DNA of 64,000 nt from Phellopilus nigrolimitatus (GCA_021029095.1 JAJOHG010000100.1:34923-98922); one strand, 5' to 3'; positions 22,061-34,399 are shown, counted from the stretch's first letter. Numbers and translations are program-made. Notes: a model not told the origin generated them from the letters alone.

Positions 22061-24450
22061 ATGTACAATTCGTGTCGTTGGTTGTTTTCCTGTGCTCGCA
22101 TTGTACTCTCGGAACTGACTCGGGTTTCCTGCCATACCCAAGGACCCTGCTTCAATCGAGATCTAAATCTACATCCGTCATGAAGATTGTGGCTGCTTCT
22201 GATTTCCGGTTCAAGAACCAACAGACTCAAGGAAAGCATTGTCGTACAAAGGAATCTCTATGTTCTGTGAGCACTGCTTTTATCCACAATGAGAACTGTT
22301 CTTTTTGTTGCATTGTTTGGTGCGCGATGGAGCTACACGTCTCTTTCTTTCACCCGTTTCACTCGGTTTCTACTTTTCGCAAGATTTAATTGGATACCCC
22401 AGCAATTAAGCCACAGCAGGGCATACTCGGAGTCTAAGCCACATACCTCATGGCGTCAAAGCGACACAGCGCTGCGTCCAGGTCAAGTATATAGGTGTGC
22501 TCTTCGTCCTCAAGCCCCGTCCATCCCCACCCCCACCCCCCTAACGAAGCGCGGCATGAATAACTTACAGCACTCGCATTTCGACTCCAGAGACGGAAAT
22601 TTCCCCTTGGCCCATCCTAGCTATGACTTATGTTCCGGTGTGGAGTGCAGGTGTGTTATTCTCGATTTCTCTTATTTCGTTCTCAGTCCAGTTCTGACTT
22701 ACTATGTGCGCGCGTCCTTAGCTCAGGACTGCCTCACCCCGACTTTCACGATGGAGATCTGACTCAGAGTGATAATCCTTACTTTAATGATCTCGGGCAG
22801 ATCTACTCGGCGCGCTCTGCGGATTCTGGCAATCCAAATAGCCGTCTAATGATTCAGACTCAACCCGCAAATGCGTTTTTAAGAACTCAAAACGTCTTTC
22901 AATGGAGCTCGCAGATGAATAACTGGCCTATGGTGCAAGGTGAAGTCAACAGAGCTGGTAATTCCAGCTTTCATGATCAAGCGCAAAACCAACCCGGTGT
23001 TCTCCCGAACGAACAGAATGCCCCAGTCATGTACGGGTCTTCTAGGCTCGATCCTCAGACGGCCCTTCTTTTTCAGCCTCTCTATTCTAACCCTATCGGC
23101 CAATTTTATGCGCCAATTACAACTCAAAATATGTTACCTCGGTGCTTAGAGCAGAGCTCCACTGACCTTCCCGTTCCTTCTACATTCGTTCCTCCCGTGT
23201 TCTATCCGAATCCCTTCCCTGACCGGCATGTTCTCCGTCCTTTCCAATCGTCCGGGCAAATCCCAAATAACTTCCCTGCTTCCTCCGCGATCAATGGCCC
23301 GCACGATTTCATAGGAAGCGGGCTCCATCAGTCCGTACCTATAGCGGAGGTCGCCCCTTTCCAGAATTTGCCAGTAAATGGCTCGATGGAGTCGCACATG
23401 TCCCTCCAAGCGAATGCACGCAGCTCATACGACGTGTCCGAGCACACCCAAGCTTCTCGCTCTTATGACTATTTCGGCACCTTGTTTGATTATCCTTCCC
23501 TTCAGCAAAATGAAGGGTACAACCCCTATCAAGACAGTCGAACACCAACAGCCGTACCCGCTCAGGTTCTTCCGCCAGGAGATTCGGATCACTTCCATAC
23601 GCTCCCACAGAGCTACGAACCAGAATTTTACGGGTTCAATGTGCCCGACGCCTTTTCCGATACATCCAATTTCATGACCACTGGATTTTTTGATGCATCG
23701 TCTGTGCCGTATGATTCGCAGGGCCTGGTTTCTGGAAGTCAACAGTCGTGCACAGTGTCCTCTGCTTCTTCTAGTCACCAGGAAACTTTGGACCAGTTCG
23801 CTTCTGTATACAGGGCTGAGACTCCGATATCTTCAGATTCTGCGCACCAAAACGGCCCTGTCGGACACCTTCAGGACTTTGGAAATGCTTCCCCTCATTT
23901 CAATACCTATTTATCGGAGTCCGGGTTTGAAACATTGCACGCCCCTACACCGCGAAAGCCGGGTGTCGCCTATTTCAAAGGGTTGCCCTCGTTTTTGCTT
24001 ACTCCCGTAAGTACTAACGAGAACTCGCCAAGCTCTTCCGAATATGGGACGCCGACGATTTATGGAGAATCAAAATTTCTCCCTCAAGAAGAATCTCGGA
24101 TTGACACGCGTTATATACTACCTTTCGCTCCTACACCTGAGCCTGGAGGATTGCCTGGAGCGATAGAGTACCCCCCTCAAGAATCGCAGGTTGAAATGTA
24201 CGATTGGTTTCCTCTTGCGCCTACTCCTGAGCCTGGGGATGTGGTATACAATTTCGAGACGGAGAAGGCAAACCTGTAGTTGACTCAAACGACATGCTGT
24301 TTACTCCGGTTTTCCTCCATCGCCTCAATTGCCATGACAAAGACAAGGAAACACAATCTTAAGCCCCAGCCACTTTTCTATGCATTTCTCGTATACTTAA
24401 CATGTACAGTGTCTCCTACATGATACTACCTTACTTATGCATCCAATTCC
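21670..24450 (+). repeat. Left arm of the second inverted repeat (IR2-L)
   Basis: Reverse complement of 40085-42805 over about 2.75 kb, including the coiled-coil relic, the 5' region, the two-exon gene and ~150 bp of 3' flank. Indels inside the gene are multiples of three, while those outside it are not. Confidence 0.85.
22556..24279 (+). CDS. Pro/Ser/Asn/Gln-rich protein of unknown function, copy 1
   Basis: Exons 22556-22650 and 22722-24279, 550 residues. The start MNNLQHSHF was chosen because similarity to the mirror copy holds frame from there on, while the open frame further upstream does not. The intron is 71 bp, phase 2. The protein is of low complexity, rich in Pro, Ser, Asn, Gln and aromatic residues, without a basic domain, signal peptide or membrane segment. 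Near the C-terminus an APTPEPG motif occurs twice about 35 residues apart, preceded by PF and PL. Such composition suits a disordered regulator or activation domain, but that is inference; I recognise no family. Confidence 0.7.
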
Positions 24451-24599
24451 TTACATTAGACCAGAAACGTCAATATATGCATCTATGTTAACTTGTCTCT
24501 TTCTCACTTTGCTGTCAACCATGATATACTTGACATCGAAAGGAAGAAGTACATATGTACCATGATAAAGAGATCAAGAGCTGTGTTCCTCAGCCCTTT

Positions 24600-25333
24600 A
24601 AAATCTGACGCCCCAAGCAGTTGGGATTAGGAAGAAAACTAACGCTCTTTCCATATGACCAGATTTGATGCGTACTCTATCAGAGTTTCGCATGAAAAGG
24701 TGACTCGACCCTTCCCCTTGCGTCTTTTACGGTCAGAAAAGATGCATACGTTCGACGATGCCATAAAGACTGAGCAAAGGGCACTCGCCATCCTTGAATA
24801 CAAATTCGTACTCGTCGAATCCGTGTTTATCAAAGCCGCTATCGTGTATAATAGCATTTTTTTGAAAATGCGATGCCTATAAGCAAAGTCAATGAATCAT
24901 GAGCATCCAAGAGAACGACAAAGACTTAGATCATTCTGTAGATTTCACTTCGAACCGAGAGGGAGACTCTGGAGACTTATATTCGAGGATCTCCGCAATC
25001 CTCAAGAGCCAGGCAGCCTAATGGTGTGCCGGGCCAAGTCCATTCCTTTTAGACTCCGAGCAGACAGACGCCTTGAAGTTCGCGTACTTTTCCATAGTTC
25101 TCCGCTTCTTTGCCGAAATCGGTCATGACGTGATTTCCAACATAGAGCTTGATGACGACGCTTTGATTATCGAATGTAACACGATAGATCATGGTTTCGA
25201 ATGACTTTTTCCTGCTGAGCATCGTTGAAGCATCCGTGTGAGTACGACCTGGGGGAGCTTCGGCATCCGTATTACAAAAATTATAGTCCTGACCTTGAGT
25301 GGGACGAGGGTAGGACTTGAAAGCGATGGTCAT
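24600..25333 (-). pseudogene. PKL8: dead, truncated kinase-like gene
   Basis: Closest to PKL6. The original start codon is lost, though MTIAFKSY remains readable. Codons for the N-lobe are intact to KVRELQG, then a deletion and a one-base loss cause a stop soon after CLLGV. The second exon (about 24645-24870) is frame-broken and the third exon is missing. Confidence 0.75.
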
Positions 25334-25473
25334 ATTCTGATTGAGATACTTATAGAAGCTAGCGCTGGATCAGTCAAAGGAAGCTCTGAATATTTGTTTA
25401 TTCAGAAAAAGGGGGCGCAAGAAAGTACTACTGTGTGTGCCATCAAACATTAGCTAACGAGGTGCCTGTGCTT

Positions 25474-26035
25474 TCAGACCCGAGCCATATTTTTTACAAG
25501 CTTATACCAGTGGTCGGACATCTTTAGTGCAACCTCTTCAACCCGATCGTTTAACCCTTTGCGAGAATCCGAGGTTTCGCAAACGACTGACATTCGCTCC
25601 TTTGGAGTCTTCGGGGAATAGTCGAGTGTCTGCGCCTCTAGATTCTTCACGTAATCGAGATAGACTATGTTGCAGAGTCGGGTGTAAGTATCAATTGCTT
25701 CGCAAAACATACAAAGGAGGTGAGAGTAGGCGAAGAAGACGCACGTTCGAGATGTACAGGCTTTGGTTTAAGAAGGGTTGGTTTCTTTCCTTCCGTTAGT
25801 GTCAGAGAATAAAAACTCCTCATCTACGTCTTTACACTGGTCTCTCATCTATTCCATACCGCAATTGCTACAGCGCAGAGAAACACATGAGAAATTTCAC
25901 AAAAGAGGAAGAAATATCGGAAAGGTGCTCACCATCGTAGAGCTTCTTCAAGGAGGGAACTTTTTCCATGTCTATACTAAAATTACCTTTGAATTCGACT
26001 GCAATGCAGAGCCATACACATGAGGAATACCAGGG

Positions 26036-26067
<32 letters not shown>

Positions 26068-26113
26068 AGAAGGGGTGCTCACTGTATTCAAAATCTTGCT
26101 TGGACTTCGACAT
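25474..26113 (-). pseudogene. SG1: small-family member with two nonsense codons
   Basis: Exons 26113-26083, 25998-25933, 25867-25745 and 25664-25474 keep proper splice sites and phase 1 throughout. The third exon carries TGA (25847-25845) and TAG (25826-25824) where SG6 is open; both could come from C-to-T changes (CGA, CAG). The text otherwise follows SG6: MSKSKQDFEY, VEFKGNFSIDMEKVPSLKKLYD, and a C-terminal ETSDSRKGLNDRVEEVALKM...W. Intron 1 holds a run of 31 A on the plus strand (26036-26066). Function of the family unknown. Confidence 0.7.
26036..26066. repeat. Run of 31 adenines in SG1 intron 1
   Basis: Uninterrupted homopolymer, read as T in the SG1 sense strand. Its true length is likely variable between strains or misread in sequencing. 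Confidence 0.9.
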
Positions 26114-26139
26114 CGTGCTGGCGATGAATTGAATTGTAA

Positions 26140-26480
26140 TAGGGTCTACTTCGCACAGAACAGAGGCCTTTTAGGTCGCGGAATTTCGAGAGGTTTACAA
26201 CTAATTGCAAAGTGCATTTTAAGTTTTGCATAGTGTTCTGCACGACACGGCCATTCATTGCGTGCGCCAGATCGCGCAAAGTAGACCATATTAGGAACTA
26301 ATTTGGACATGACGGCTCAGACTTGGGTAGCTCGCAAAGCAACAGGCAGAAAGATGATATTAAGATGAAGCTTGATTCATATTCGGAATGAGGAAGCGGC
26401 TCAAACCAAAGGAAAGGAGTCCTTACGGACGCCGCCAAGCTATAGGATCGTTGTCCAGCTAGCGTAGCCAGGCGTCGGAT
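26140..26480 (-). promoter_or_regulatory. SG1 upstream module and core promoter
   Basis: The core (26150-26175) reads on the sense strand CTAAAAGG...TGTTCTGTGCGAAG, ending about 35 bp before the start codon. Further up, diverged versions of the CTTTGAGCTTTGCA module seen before SG2, SG4, SG5 and SG7 can be followed. Confidence 0.6.
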
Positions 26481-28110
26481 TTTCATTTCTCCATCTTTCA
26501 GCTTTGCACATACACGTACCTTCTAAGTCTGCAATGTATATCATCACAGCCTCCTGAGTGTTCCATGTTATAGAGCATTAAACAAAGGTCGAGCTTAGAT
26601 ATGCTTCTTTCCCACTTTGTCGGAATTAGTCTGCAAAGTCGCGGGGGCAAACTTACTCGATAATGATATAAAAAGCTAGAAGTAGGTTTATACCTACCTT
26701 TCAGACATTGAATAGCGCGTTGAATTCAATAGTCAGCCTATAGCGATTGGCAAGAGATTCTTGCATTGGGGCGACTGTGTGCACGGTTGAGGAGCTGAGA
26801 ATCGGAGACGCACATGTTTACGGGAGACAGGACGGTGTTCGTGAGTCTGCCCGCCGAAGCCCAGAGTGAGGTGGTGTGGTATAGCTTGCAGTGGACAGCA
26901 TGCATAATTACGGTGTGGGTGTTTTAGTAGCCGAAGCAAACGAGGGTTCCCACAACTTTGATGGTACGTTCTGGGTCAGACATATTTGGTTTTGATTTGA
27001 GACCTTTCCGGCTCTTGCGTTCTCAAGCCCGAGCAGCGTAAAGACTGCAGCGAGGGGCGACGTACCGACGTACTGTGAGCAGAAGGTTAGCACCCCCGTA
27101 GACGCGTTCGTCTCGTCTCCCCGCCCGCTGCATCGCGCAAACACAGACTTGAATCGATTTTCTATTCTATATGGATGTTGGTCTGGATCGCGTGCAATGT
27201 TCATATCTTACTCGTAACTATCAATTAACAGTGTTTATTCAATATTACTACACAAGAATTGCCGCGCGAGCGTCCGCGATCCGGACGCATCGCGCAGCTC
27301 TACGAGACGGCCTGCGCGAACTAGGTACCGCGCGCGCGTGCAATTGACATGGCCCGCGCACACTGCCGAGTAGCAGCGCACGGTACGCGACGGAGCACAG
27401 GAGAATTTAAGAATACGTATCTTGTGCACTGCGCTGTGCCGTCCTCGTTCACCCTCCTCTTCTCGCCATTCTCTTCGTTCTTCCCTTTCTCTCTCCAGGG
27501 TGCATTGACGAGGATCCCGTTCTTGTCGAACTCGAGCGCGACTTACGGCAGCCGCCAGCGCCGCTTGGGCCAAATTGCACCGCGCGCACACGCAGGTCTT
27601 CGCGAAAGGATACAGCGGGGTGGGGGACGATGGCGGTAGTCAAGCGGACGCAAGTCGAGTATGCATGCGCCCGCAGCTAGGGGGGTCAACGGCCATGTTC
27701 GTTCGCGTTAGCGGTGGGGAGGGCGGGCGGGGCGTGCAGCACAGCGCGAGTGCACTCTGAGCGGCACGAGCTTACTCGGTCGACGTCGTTGACACGCGCA
27801 ACGTCGAGCTCTTCGACTTGAACGTCGATACTGCTAAACGATGGCTTGCCTAGCTGTTGCACATAGACGCGATTGCGCGGCTGAGAATTTGAGATGAAGC
27901 ACAGCGGCGAACAGGCAAGACAGGCTCTTATAAGCTGTCTATTTAGGACTCGGACAAGAGAAATTGTAATGCGTGCGTGTATTATGCATTTGTAACTCAT
28001 ACGCCGTCAACTAACAAGATTTCCGGTACTACAGTATATGTTGTATCCAGAGGACCGGACCGCCGGACTAGATACACCATCTACATGCTCACAGAAAAGA
28101 AACAAAGAAA
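26481..28110. other. Intergenic stretch, no supported gene
   Basis: It contains pieces resembling the far upstream part of the SG module (around 26940-26985, GGTTCCCACAACTTTGATGG). The GC-rich part at 27230-27800 has open frames on both strands, none with a second copy or a recognised domain. Confidence 0.4.
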
Positions 28111-28637
28111 TCAGTCCTGTGCGCGATCGGCATAGTAAACCCACTCCTTGCCCTCTCTCTGGTTGATGATGTTCTCTCCGTTATCTTTTTCCCAGAGGTC
28201 GAGCAATATTTTGGCGAGGATCTCAAATACATCCCACAAATAGGTTTCTGGCTTATAGGACTCTTTAACGCTTCGGCAAACTTGCTGCATGTGACACTCC
28301 CTTTCATGAGAGTAGTATACGTGCCGAACTGCGTTCCAGAATGACCATGAGTATTCATCGCTTTACAAAACATACAAAAGAATAGAGAAAGACGAGGAGG
28401 ACGCACTTTCGAGCTTTACGACTGAGTCGGTTTTATTATAATCCAGATAATAGTAATTGTCGTCTTTTTTATTGCCGCCTTTATTTCCTCGCTTTCTGAC
28501 CACTGAAAATGAAGCAATACACATGAGGAACTGCACGAAGGATGGAAAACATGGAGGACGTGCTCACATTTTTGAAGGTTATCTAAGGAGGTATCTGAAG
28601 GCACTAGAATGCAGAGCGTACATATGAAGGACTTCAT
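28111..28637 (-). CDS. SG2: small unrecognised family, start codon in a former intron
   Basis: Exons 28637-28568, 28502-28407 and 28328-28111 join to 127 residues. The first exon of other members has lost its ATG here. The only in-frame start lies in what is intron 1 elsewhere, so the protein begins MKSFICTLCILVPSDTS with intron-derived residues. The remaining exons are open and carry the family core (EILAKILLDLWEKDNGENI). The Asn- and Lys-rich central exon ends VVKLE, as in SG3 and SG7. No signal peptide is confident, though the first 12 residues are hydrophobic. Function unknown. Confidence 0.55.
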
Positions 28638-28719
28638 AAGGAGGGAAGAACAACGGAGGGAGAGCTCACTGTTTGTGTATTGGACTTGGGTTTGTAAAGT
28701 GCTGGTGATGAACTGTAGT

Positions 28720-29290
28720 ACCACTTCATTCGCACAGAACGGACGCTTATACCTTGAGGGAAGCAGATACACCCTTTTGGATTACGGTCGGGACATCGCG
28801 AGAGGAGTATAGCACACCATTGTTGCTATGTGTACTTTGAGCTTTGCATAGTGGTTTGTATGACCAGGTCGTACGGTTGCGAGGGCTTGACCGTGAATGC
28901 ACGCAAATTCGACCATAGAGAGTAGTAAATCTGGACATTGCAGCACAAACTTGGAAAACTCGCAAATCAACAGCCAAAAAGATGAGAAAGAGAGGGGATG
29001 ATATGCGCCGTGGCGTAGTGTGCTTTGAACTTTGCAGGGCGATGTGCAGGAGAGAGTGCGACAGTCGCGAGGGCACAGAGCTCGCCGTGCAAACTTGACA
29101 GCTTGAATAAGAATCGGAATGGAGGGAACGGCTCGAAGCAAAGGCAACAAGTCCATTGGACGTCGCAAAGGTATAGGATGGTTGTGTAGCTGCAGTAACG
29201 AGGGATTGGCCTCTCATTGCTCCATCTTGCAGCTTTGCACATAAGGATGTGAGTCTAGTCGGTAGTTGCCGAGATGTTTTGTGGGTTCCC
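28720..29290 (-). promoter_or_regulatory. SG2 upstream module and core promoter
   Basis: Core at about 28727-28753 with TATAAG and GTTCTGTGCGAA. The module contains CTTTGAGCTTTGCA (28834-28847) and a variant (about 29022) 190 bp apart on the plus strand, each followed by a conserved GCGAGGGC. It is close to the modules at 35000, 36720 and 48690. Confidence 0.7.
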
Positions 29291-29299
29291 ACGATTTTG

Positions 29300-29990
29300 A
29301 TGCTCTACCTGGGTTTTTCGTCATGAGCGACGCCGGCTGTCTGCCTGGCAAGGCATGCTCGTCCTGGCTGCTGTGCTTTCTTTCTTCGCTACTAGACTAC
29401 TGGACTAGGCCTTACTCGTTCGTTTCCCGTCCTGCGCAAACAGACTTGGATGCTCTCACACGTCGACTCTCCAGCGAAGGGCCACGCACTCAACCAGACG
29501 CCAACTATGGACATCGCGAGTCTGTAGCTACATGTACATGTAATCTATGCCTTCGAGTGTCCGTCGGTCGCGCTGTGTAAGGGGGCGGCGTCGACTGCCC
29601 AATCCACCCTCTCACAAGGCGGGTGTCGATAGTCAAGAATGTTCTAAGGACTCGTATAATATCAAGATCGCTCAAGCGTCCCAATGTTTACATTATGTCT
29701 GTAAACATTGACCCGTCACTCAGCCTAGCGAGCAGTATGCTCCGTGGAAGTGGATCGAGAAGCTTGTGGCTAGGAAAACATGGCCGCGATTGCACGACTG
29801 GGCTTCCGAGACGTACATATTTACGGGAAGCAGCGCCGGATCAGTCAAAAGAAACTCCTTCTTTCAACAACCTGTCCATTCAGACGGGAATAAGAAAAGT
29901 ACTACTGTGCGTGCTACGAAAACAGGTGCTGGCTAACAAGGCATCTGATCCTACGTGCTGTTGCTAGCGGACCGGACCCGGGCATCTGGA
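29300..29990. other. Intergenic stretch, no supported gene
   Basis: Only short open frames. The part near 29270-29400 continues the SG upstream repeat (a GGGTTCCCACGATTTTGATG segment) with a diverged copy at 50810-50920. Confidence 0.4.
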
Positions 29991-29995
29991 CGTGC

Positions 29996-30536
29996 TCACG
30001 GAAACCACTCGTAGAATCCCTCATTGGCTTCACACGGCACGTACTGCTCGCCCTCAAGGGGCCTGGTGATTGCTTCCCCATTATCCGCGCGCCAGCTTTT
30101 GACCATCCCTTGTGCGAGGATCTCAGTATATGCATTGAATTTGGAGGGAGCGGACGGGCGCGAGGTGGCACGATGGCAGAGAATCTTCACGGACTTCCCA
30201 TGATAGGCCAAGCCCCAAACTGTGTTCGAGGGTTGAGTATCTGTCTCTTCGCGAAGAAAAAAAAGAGGGGAGGAGTCGGCGAGGAGGACGCACGTTCGAG
30301 CTTTACCGGGATTGGTTTAAATTCAGCTTGCCTGGTGATGTCCAGTCGAAGGTGGTACGACCGTTCATCGCCTGGTCGTTTATTCCAGTCCTCCACCACT
30401 ATAATACGGCGCCAGACACATGAGGAACCCCATGAAGGGGGAAAAACGACGAAGGGGGGTGCTTACGTTTACGAAGCTCCCGCAAGGAGCCAGGTTCATT
30501 ATTTACGTCTGCGTCTGCGTGATTGGACATGGACAT
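29996..30536 (-). CDS. SG3: small unrecognised family, intact
   Basis: Exons 30536-30467, 30398-30294 and 30219-29996, phase-1 introns, 132 residues. It starts MSMSNHADADVNN, has the middle-exon pattern WNKRPGDERSYHLRLDI...PVKLE, and a final exon with KILCHR and the core EILAQGMVKSWRADNGEAIT, ending GFYEWFP. A second ATG two codons on is equally possible. No membrane segment or signal peptide is seen. Closest to SG8 in the last exon and SG7 in the middle exon. Confidence 0.65.
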
Positions 30537-30559
30537 GGCGAATTGTATTGGGTAGCGAT

Positions 30560-30840
30560 GCAGTTTACTCTGCGCAGAGCAGAGGCTTTTGAAGCCCCCA
30601 AAGAGACATATATGCCCTTCTGGATTGCCATCCCGGCGTGGTGAGAGGGGTATAGTCCACTGTGTTGTTGAGTTGACTTCGAGCTTTGCTCTGGCCTATA
30701 CGAGAATGTCATCCTCGAGTGCACTGCACGCAAAGTAGACCTCAGAAGGAATAAGTCCAGACATAACGATCCAGACTTGGAAGGCCCGCAAGGCCGACGT
30801 TGAAGGGATCTCCGGGATACTCGTGGCTCAGCACGAACAG
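30560..30840 (-). promoter_or_regulatory. SG3 upstream module and core promoter
   Basis: Core at 30568-30593 (CAAAAGCCTCTGCTCTGCGC on the sense strand). One diverged CTTTG(C)TC block and an AGACTTGGAA segment link it to the other modules. Confidence 0.5.
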
Positions 30841-31363
30841 ATTGTACCGACATGGATATCAATATCGTCGAACGAAAGAAGAGGAGCTAATAAGTACTGT
30901 ACATCTACATATGTGTGCGCTACATGAATATTGCACGGAAATTCATGGCGCTAAATGCGTCGCGAAAGCTCCCCTTCAAGCGCTTCGCCACCAGCCGTCA
31001 CAAGGTGCCCGATTGAATTTCAGACCCTCGCCCCCTCCTCTCGACACTAAAAAGGCAACAAGCTCATCACATATGTATTCGAAACAACTCTCCTCGCTAT
31101 AGACTACGACTACATACACCAGGACAAAATGTAGATTGTACACGCGTGTAAGAGAAAGAGAAGAAAGAAAAAGAATCGTGTAAAGACATTCATAGGCATG
31201 TATGTCGTGGTCTCGTCAAGTCGTAATGAGACGATTAGGTATTAAAAATGAGAAGAAAAGGGGTAAAAAGAAGAGAAGAGAAGCCGAGAAAAAGAAAAGG
31301 GAGACTAAGAAACCATATTCATACAGTATCATACTTTCATCCGTTTGAGTCCGTAGTTGGCGC

Positions 31364-34228
31364 CTAGACGATCGAGAACGCCTTGCTGCGCCACTCACTT
31401 CCCTGCTTCGCTGTATCCGCGCGTTCCTGCTGTCTGTTCACCCAACCGGCAGGATGCCCATTCTCGGGCATCAGCACCGAATCGCGCTTCGCCACGACCT
31501 TAAACTGCGAGTTGCGCGAGTTGCTTGAAGACTTGGTCGACTGCCCCTCGTCCTTCTTCTTTTGGAAGAGCTGCACGGAGAAGAAAAAAACACGCATTAG
31601 GAATCTCCTTCAAAAACGATTGCTTAAAAGTAAGGGAGACGCACGTCTTGCAGCACCTTCGAGCGGCTACCCTCATCGCTCGCCTTCGCCTCGTTCATGC
31701 GGTCACGCACGCCGACAAGCTGGCCGTCGACATACTCGAGACCTGTCGTTATCGCGTCGCCGAGCGCTTTCTGGATCTGCTTCTTCACGAGACCCGTTGC
31801 GAGTGGACGCAGCGAGTTGTACAGAGTGTCATGCTTGCTGTCGCGGATGCTGAACTTGAGCGAGTCGACTTTGACGTTCACGTTCTTGACCTTGAACACC
31901 GATGATGGATCCTTGGTCGCAGAAGCGAGGTGTATCGTCGCCTATAAAAGAACGTAAGTAACTATTTGAGCATGTAAATAGCTGAAGGCAAGCTTACGCT
32001 GAGACCTTCTCCACCGAGAATGACGTCCGCGATACCCGAGTCCTTGATCTTGGGGATGCCCGTCTTCTTGCGGAAGTAGAACGCGACATCTCGCATGTCC
32101 GCCTGGATGTGGCCCAAGTGGAGCGTAATCTCGTGGTGGTGCTCGTCCGTAAGCGAGCTGTACGGTGAGAACTTGACGAAGTTGTGCGCCTCGAGCGTGA
32201 CGACACTGCATAAAAAAGAATAATCAGTAAAGACACGATTAGAGAGAAAGTAACCAAGAAAACGATAACGTACTTGGGGAAGAGGTTGCGTCCAGATAGC
32301 GTGAGGTTCTCGAGCACGAGGTCGAGCGCGTCGTCGGTGTACTCTACACGCGGGATCGGGATGTATCCGATCTTGTCGATGACAGCGGGGAGGATAACCT
32401 TGCGAATGTCGTTCCAGAGCTCGGGCTTGAACTTGAGTGAGCCCTCCGAGTCGAAGAGGAGGTCCTTCGTGAGGCGCGCCCAGTCCTGGCCGAAGCGCGC
32501 GTTGAGCGGGTCATCGCCCATCGCACCGAAGAACGCGCCAATCGCGTCGAACACGGCGTCGAAGTGGCCCTTGTACTTGCCATCGTAGAACTGGCGTCCA
32601 GAGTCGCGCAGCCTACGGCCTTCGGCATTGCACGCGTCCTGGAGGACGTAGCCCGGCTCGAGAAGACACTGGAAGAAGTATCAGCGTGAGAAATACTAGT
32701 CGGAGAAAAAGGAGAATAACTTGCCTTGCGCGCAAACGCGTCAGCTTCCTTAAACCATCCGCGTAGAGACTCGTCATTGCTTGCGTCATCGTAGACGACA
32801 TGCACACGCTCGCTGATGTCATTGAAGCTCTTTCCATTTGCAAAGCGTTCGAGGAGCGTGCGAATCTCCGTAAAGGCCTCGTTGAGTGCGGGGTCGCTGC
32901 GCAGCGCGTCATGCGAATCGGCGCCCTTTGATGTCGTGCTTTGTGCGTGGCCAGTGTACTCCTCGAAGAAGCCTAACAGCCATCTAATTGCTGATTGGTA
33001 ATCATCGTGGCGCTGGCATTCGACAATGACCTGCAAAACAATATTAGAATAACCAAACGAAATTGAAATAAAAAAACAGCGTGCCTTCTTCGCGCGGTAG
33101 ATGAACTGGTCGCGACGCTCCTCCGGGAAGTACTCCTCCGAAAGGAAGTTTTTGCCGCGGTCGTAGTGCTCACCCAGCTTGTCCTTGTGCTCTTGCGGTA
33201 CGCGGCCCATGACGCCGTCCCTGAAGCCGTTGAAACGATCTCTGAGGCCATTCTTCGCGACCTCCTTCTTCTCGTCCGGGTCCTCACGCAAGTCCGCATC
33301 GCTCTTCACTTGACGGCCCTCGTCCTGCGCGCGCTCGAGACCCGTGTTCAAGCCCTGCTCCTTGAGACCCTGAGCGTGTCCCACAGCGTCCGCACCTGTG
33401 CGCACCTGCTTGTCGTCCGGGCCCGGTCCGTGGATCTCAGCGCCGGTCCCGAACTCGTTGTGCGGGTGCTGCTTGACGGTGTGGTCGCCGACCTTCGCCT
33501 CAAGCACAGGCGTCTCGCCGGCATCCGCAGTGGTTGTTCGGCCGCCCTCGGTGTGGAACTGGTTCGGTGGGGCGGGGTCGTCGACGCGCTGAAGACGCTC
33601 CGGGTCGGGGCGTGTGAGCTCCGCAGCCTTGACGGCGCCGGTGGCGAATAAGTCGCGGCCGATGTGCGCAAAGTCCGCGAGCAGCTTGCGCGTCTCGGCG
33701 TTGGTGAGCACGAGCGTGAGGAGCGTGCGCAGGTGCTGCACGGCAAGCTGGCCGTCCGCGCGCGCCTTTTCCGCGTCGACGGGCGAGAGGGAGCTCGGGT
33801 CCTGCTTCGCGCGCGCAAAGTCGGCGGCGCGCGTGTGCCAGACGAAGTTCTGGAAGAGCTCGTCGGCGTTCTTGTCGGCGACGATGGCGCGCGCGGTGTC
33901 GACGATGTCGCGCACGTCCTGGACGAGGCGCTGGCCGTCGGGGGAGAGCGCGCCGACGTCCATGGGGGCGTTGTCCTTGACGTAGCGCAGCGTCTCGTCG
34001 ATCTGCTGGTTGTCGGGGAGGCGTCCTTCGCGGAAGGCCTCGATGACGCCGTAGAGGCGCAGCTGTGTGCCACCGACGTGTTAGAAGAATACAGGCGCAA
34101 GGCGGGTTCGGAACAGCACGCACCTTCCTGTCGACGTCGGCATCTTTCTGCTGCTTGTTGACGGGGTCGGTGACGGCGCCCGACGTTGGTTTGTCGGAGA
34201 TGTCGCGGGGGGCGGTGGGGAGGGACAT
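31364..34228 (-). CDS. HAM1-like protein (DUF4449 family)
   Basis: Seven exons (34228-34124, 34062-33085, 33030-32725, 32668-32274, 32205-31998, 31941-31645, 31570-31364) give 831 residues. The long N-terminal part (LSPDGQRLVQDVRDI..., GRDLFATG) and C-terminal part (FDAIGAFFGAMGDDPL, VTLEAHNFVKFSPY) match fungal HAM1-like N- and C-terminal domains, named after a hyphal anastomosis mutant. The C-terminal domain is generally thought to resemble lipid-binding BPI-type folds; the exact role is unclear. The centre is rich in charged and Gly residues and probably disordered. Two introns have GC donors (AAG|GCACGC at 33084, AAG|GCAAGT at 32724). Its last exon has been copied to 9960 and 19430. Confidence 0.85.
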
Positions 34229-34262
34229 GGCGATGATGGCGAGGAGAGACGTCCAGCGCGCC

Positions 34263-34273
34263 TTTTATATAAG
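34263..34273 (-). promoter_or_regulatory. TATA box of the HAM1-like gene
   Basis: TTATATAAAA on the sense strand, about 35-45 bp before the start codon at 34228, in GC-rich surroundings. Confidence 0.6.
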
Positions 34274-34399
34274 AGGCGGGGGACTGAGCAGACGACGTCA
34301 CCGGCGCGTCATGCAGCCACTCCTTTACGTAGCGCGCGATCGACAGAGCCAGTGATGGTATTGTCCCATTTTGGCCATAATAGGTCCAAAAATGGAATT

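Noticed and set aside
22289..22555. N-terminal extension of the Pro/Ser-rich gene to an ATG at 22289
   Set aside because: In the mirror copy the same region has frame-changing indels; protein-level similarity begins at MN(N/T)LQHSHF.
28747..29292. 181-codon frame in the SG upstream module, with similar frames at 35020-35558 and 36756-37034
   Set aside because: Indels between module copies are not multiples of three and the frames break at different places, so the conservation is at DNA level.
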